This document shows, in pieces, positions 15,714-16,518 of a stretch of DNA of 16,518 nt. Position numbers and translations under genes: made by a program. Under the pieces are notes generated by a model that was not told where the DNA came from, made no database searches, and saw only the letters and a list, made by a program, of their open reading frames with translations. Source of the DNA: Holosporales bacterium (GTDB lineage: Bacteria; Pseudomonadota; Alphaproteobacteria; UBA3830; JAIRMZ01); contig JAITIJ010000013.1 in assembly GCA_031279495.1 (NCBI GenBank), forward strand, positions 1-16,518, given 5' to 3'. How positions within the stretch are numbered: position 1 is the stretch's first letter; each line of letters opens with the position of its first letter.

Positions 15714-16013
15714 TCCTCTTTCGCATCACCAGTAAGATGTCGGTGAAAAACATGTTTTTCTTTCCACAGATCCTAGAAACACTTATAGTTCTGCTTCCAT
15801 GTTTTGTTTCTCTGCCCTTTGAATCTCTATACTCCATTCCGAATGCTTTTATTTTATTTGGAAGGAGTCGAATATTTATCTTTATTTTGTAGCAACAGGC
15901 ATCAGGCATAAGGAAATTGCGTTAGTTTTTTGAAACGAGCTTATACGTGGCATTTGCTGAAGAAAGGCGCAAAGTTGCGTGAAAGAGCATTTGCCATTAC
16001 ATAAAGTATGCAC
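15714..16013. other. Intergenic stretch with a further LRR-like scrap
   Basis: No gene. CAGTAAGATGTC (15730–15741) repeats the 12-mer at 11439. Around 15803–15850 the plus strand reads LPFESLYSIPNAF, similar to ATFESYSQLQRIEWNAF of copy 2 and sharing TTTGA-TCT and GAATGCTTT at the DNA level, so it is probably a fragment of another repeat unit. Confidence 0.4.
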
Positions 16014-16084
16014 GGATGATTAGCTCAGTGGTAGAGTGTCTCGTTTACACCGAGAGGGTCGGCGGTTCGAACTCGTCAAATAGA
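16014..16084 (+). tRNA. tRNA-Val (UAC), probably a remnant: 3' acceptor strand does not pair
   Basis: The body is a clear tRNA: TA at positions 8–9, D arm GCTC/GAGT, anticodon stem TCTCG/CGAGA around loop TTTACAC with anticodon TAC at 16046–16048, a five-base variable loop, and T arm GGCGG-TTCGAAC-TCGTC ending at 16077. The 5' acceptor strand GGATGAT (16014–16020) needs ATCATCC after the T arm, but the sequence is AAATAGA and no CCA follows. The gene therefore loses homology exactly at the 3' end of the T stem. A functional tRNA-Val(UAC) must be encoded elsewhere if this copy is dead. Confidence 0.7.
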
Positions 16085-16518
16085 AAAAGACAGGTAGTTA
16101 GGTCTTTGGAGAATGATATGAGTGCCTCCTTTTTTTTACATCTCAACCTCTCACAGAGGATTTAATCCACTCACCGAGCGCTTGTAATATGCTCGTATAA
16201 ACAAACACTCCAATAGGACCTTATAGGCACAATTTACTGGATCTCAATACACTCCGTTCCAAATGCTCTTACGGCTAAAAAAGATTCTGACCGATGCCTT
16301 AATTTAAAGCATACCTGTCTTGCGAAAAGCACCAGAGAGCGCACAGAACAACCCCTCTGCGAAGGGGAAGATGAACGAAGACAGGAAGGCGCAAGATTTA
16401 AGTCCATCGAACAGAGGACGGCTGGTAGTTTGGAGGATGAGGTAGTTAGTATATTTAGTATACAGTGAGGTTTTCGATAAAGAAGGGTTGTAGTTTTTTT
16501 AAGAGGCGCTGACGGTTT
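16085..16518. other. Right-hand intergenic region, no gene supported
   Basis: No frame with credible coding character on either strand. Two stretches faintly recall LRR units: TCTCAATACACTCCGTTCC with AAATGCTCTTA (about 16243–16274), similar to 15826–15853, and a plus-strand reading ARFKSIEQRT (about 16391–16420), similar to SQFRSIEKES of LRR copy 1. Confidence 0.35.

Noticed and set aside
15601..15909. Minus-strand 102-residue frame with Gly/Arg/Glu-rich middle
   Set aside because: The middle is simply the translated C-run tract; the rest is antisense to LRR scraps.
1..16518. CRISPR array, mobile-element or toxin–antitoxin system
   Set aside because: No regularly spaced short repeats, transposase or integrase motifs, terminal inverted repeats or toxin–antitoxin pair were seen on either strand.

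Overview
The window looks like a chromosome segment of an alphaproteobacterium, most likely a host-associated or intracellular one. The block bamA–skp–lpxD–fabZ–lpxA–lpxI–lpxB and the hisS–prfA pair are both arranged as in Alphaproteobacteria, and lpxI is the UDP-diacylglucosamine pyrophosphatase typical of that class. Reduced or host-restricted lifestyle is an inference. It rests on long gene-poor stretches, a homocysteine methyltransferase gene broken into pieces, two decayed BspA-type leucine-rich-repeat genes and a tRNA-Val that has lost half of its acceptor stem.

Left part (1–3360): the 3' end of a gene coding for a 94-residue tandem-repeat protein, closed by a strong hairpin; a secreted cysteine-rich orphan protein (669–1730); then a gene-free zone that hides a minus-strand metH-like pseudogene (about 2081–2748), followed by about 600 bases with a run of 11 cytosines and a small hairpin before bamA.

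Centre (3361–10583): one tightly packed plus-strand operon for outer-membrane construction. BamA inserts beta-barrel proteins and Skp escorts them across the periplasm. LpxA, LpxD, LpxI and LpxB carry out four steps of the lipid A pathway, and FabZ makes the beta-hydroxyacyl-ACP products' dehydrated form for fatty acid synthesis, competing with LpxA and LpxD for the same acyl pool. Six gene junctions have overlaps of 4–20 bases or a gap of 9 bases, so co-transcription and translational coupling are likely.

Right part (10584–16518): a leucine-rich-repeat gene split by an amber codon; the minus-strand pair hisS–prfA (histidyl-tRNA synthetase and release factor 1) overlapping by 4 bases; a small lipoprotein of the LptM/YifL kind; and a graveyard with a second, more decayed leucine-rich-repeat gene, a G-quadruplex-type tract, further fragments of the same repeats and the damaged tRNA-Val.

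I see no CRISPR array, transposase, integrase, rRNA or recognisable defence system. The most interesting items are the repeat protein cut by the left edge, the secreted orphan, the arginine-to-histidine change in the signature loop of BamA, the fossil metH, and the paired leucine-rich-repeat pseudogenes near a broken tRNA.
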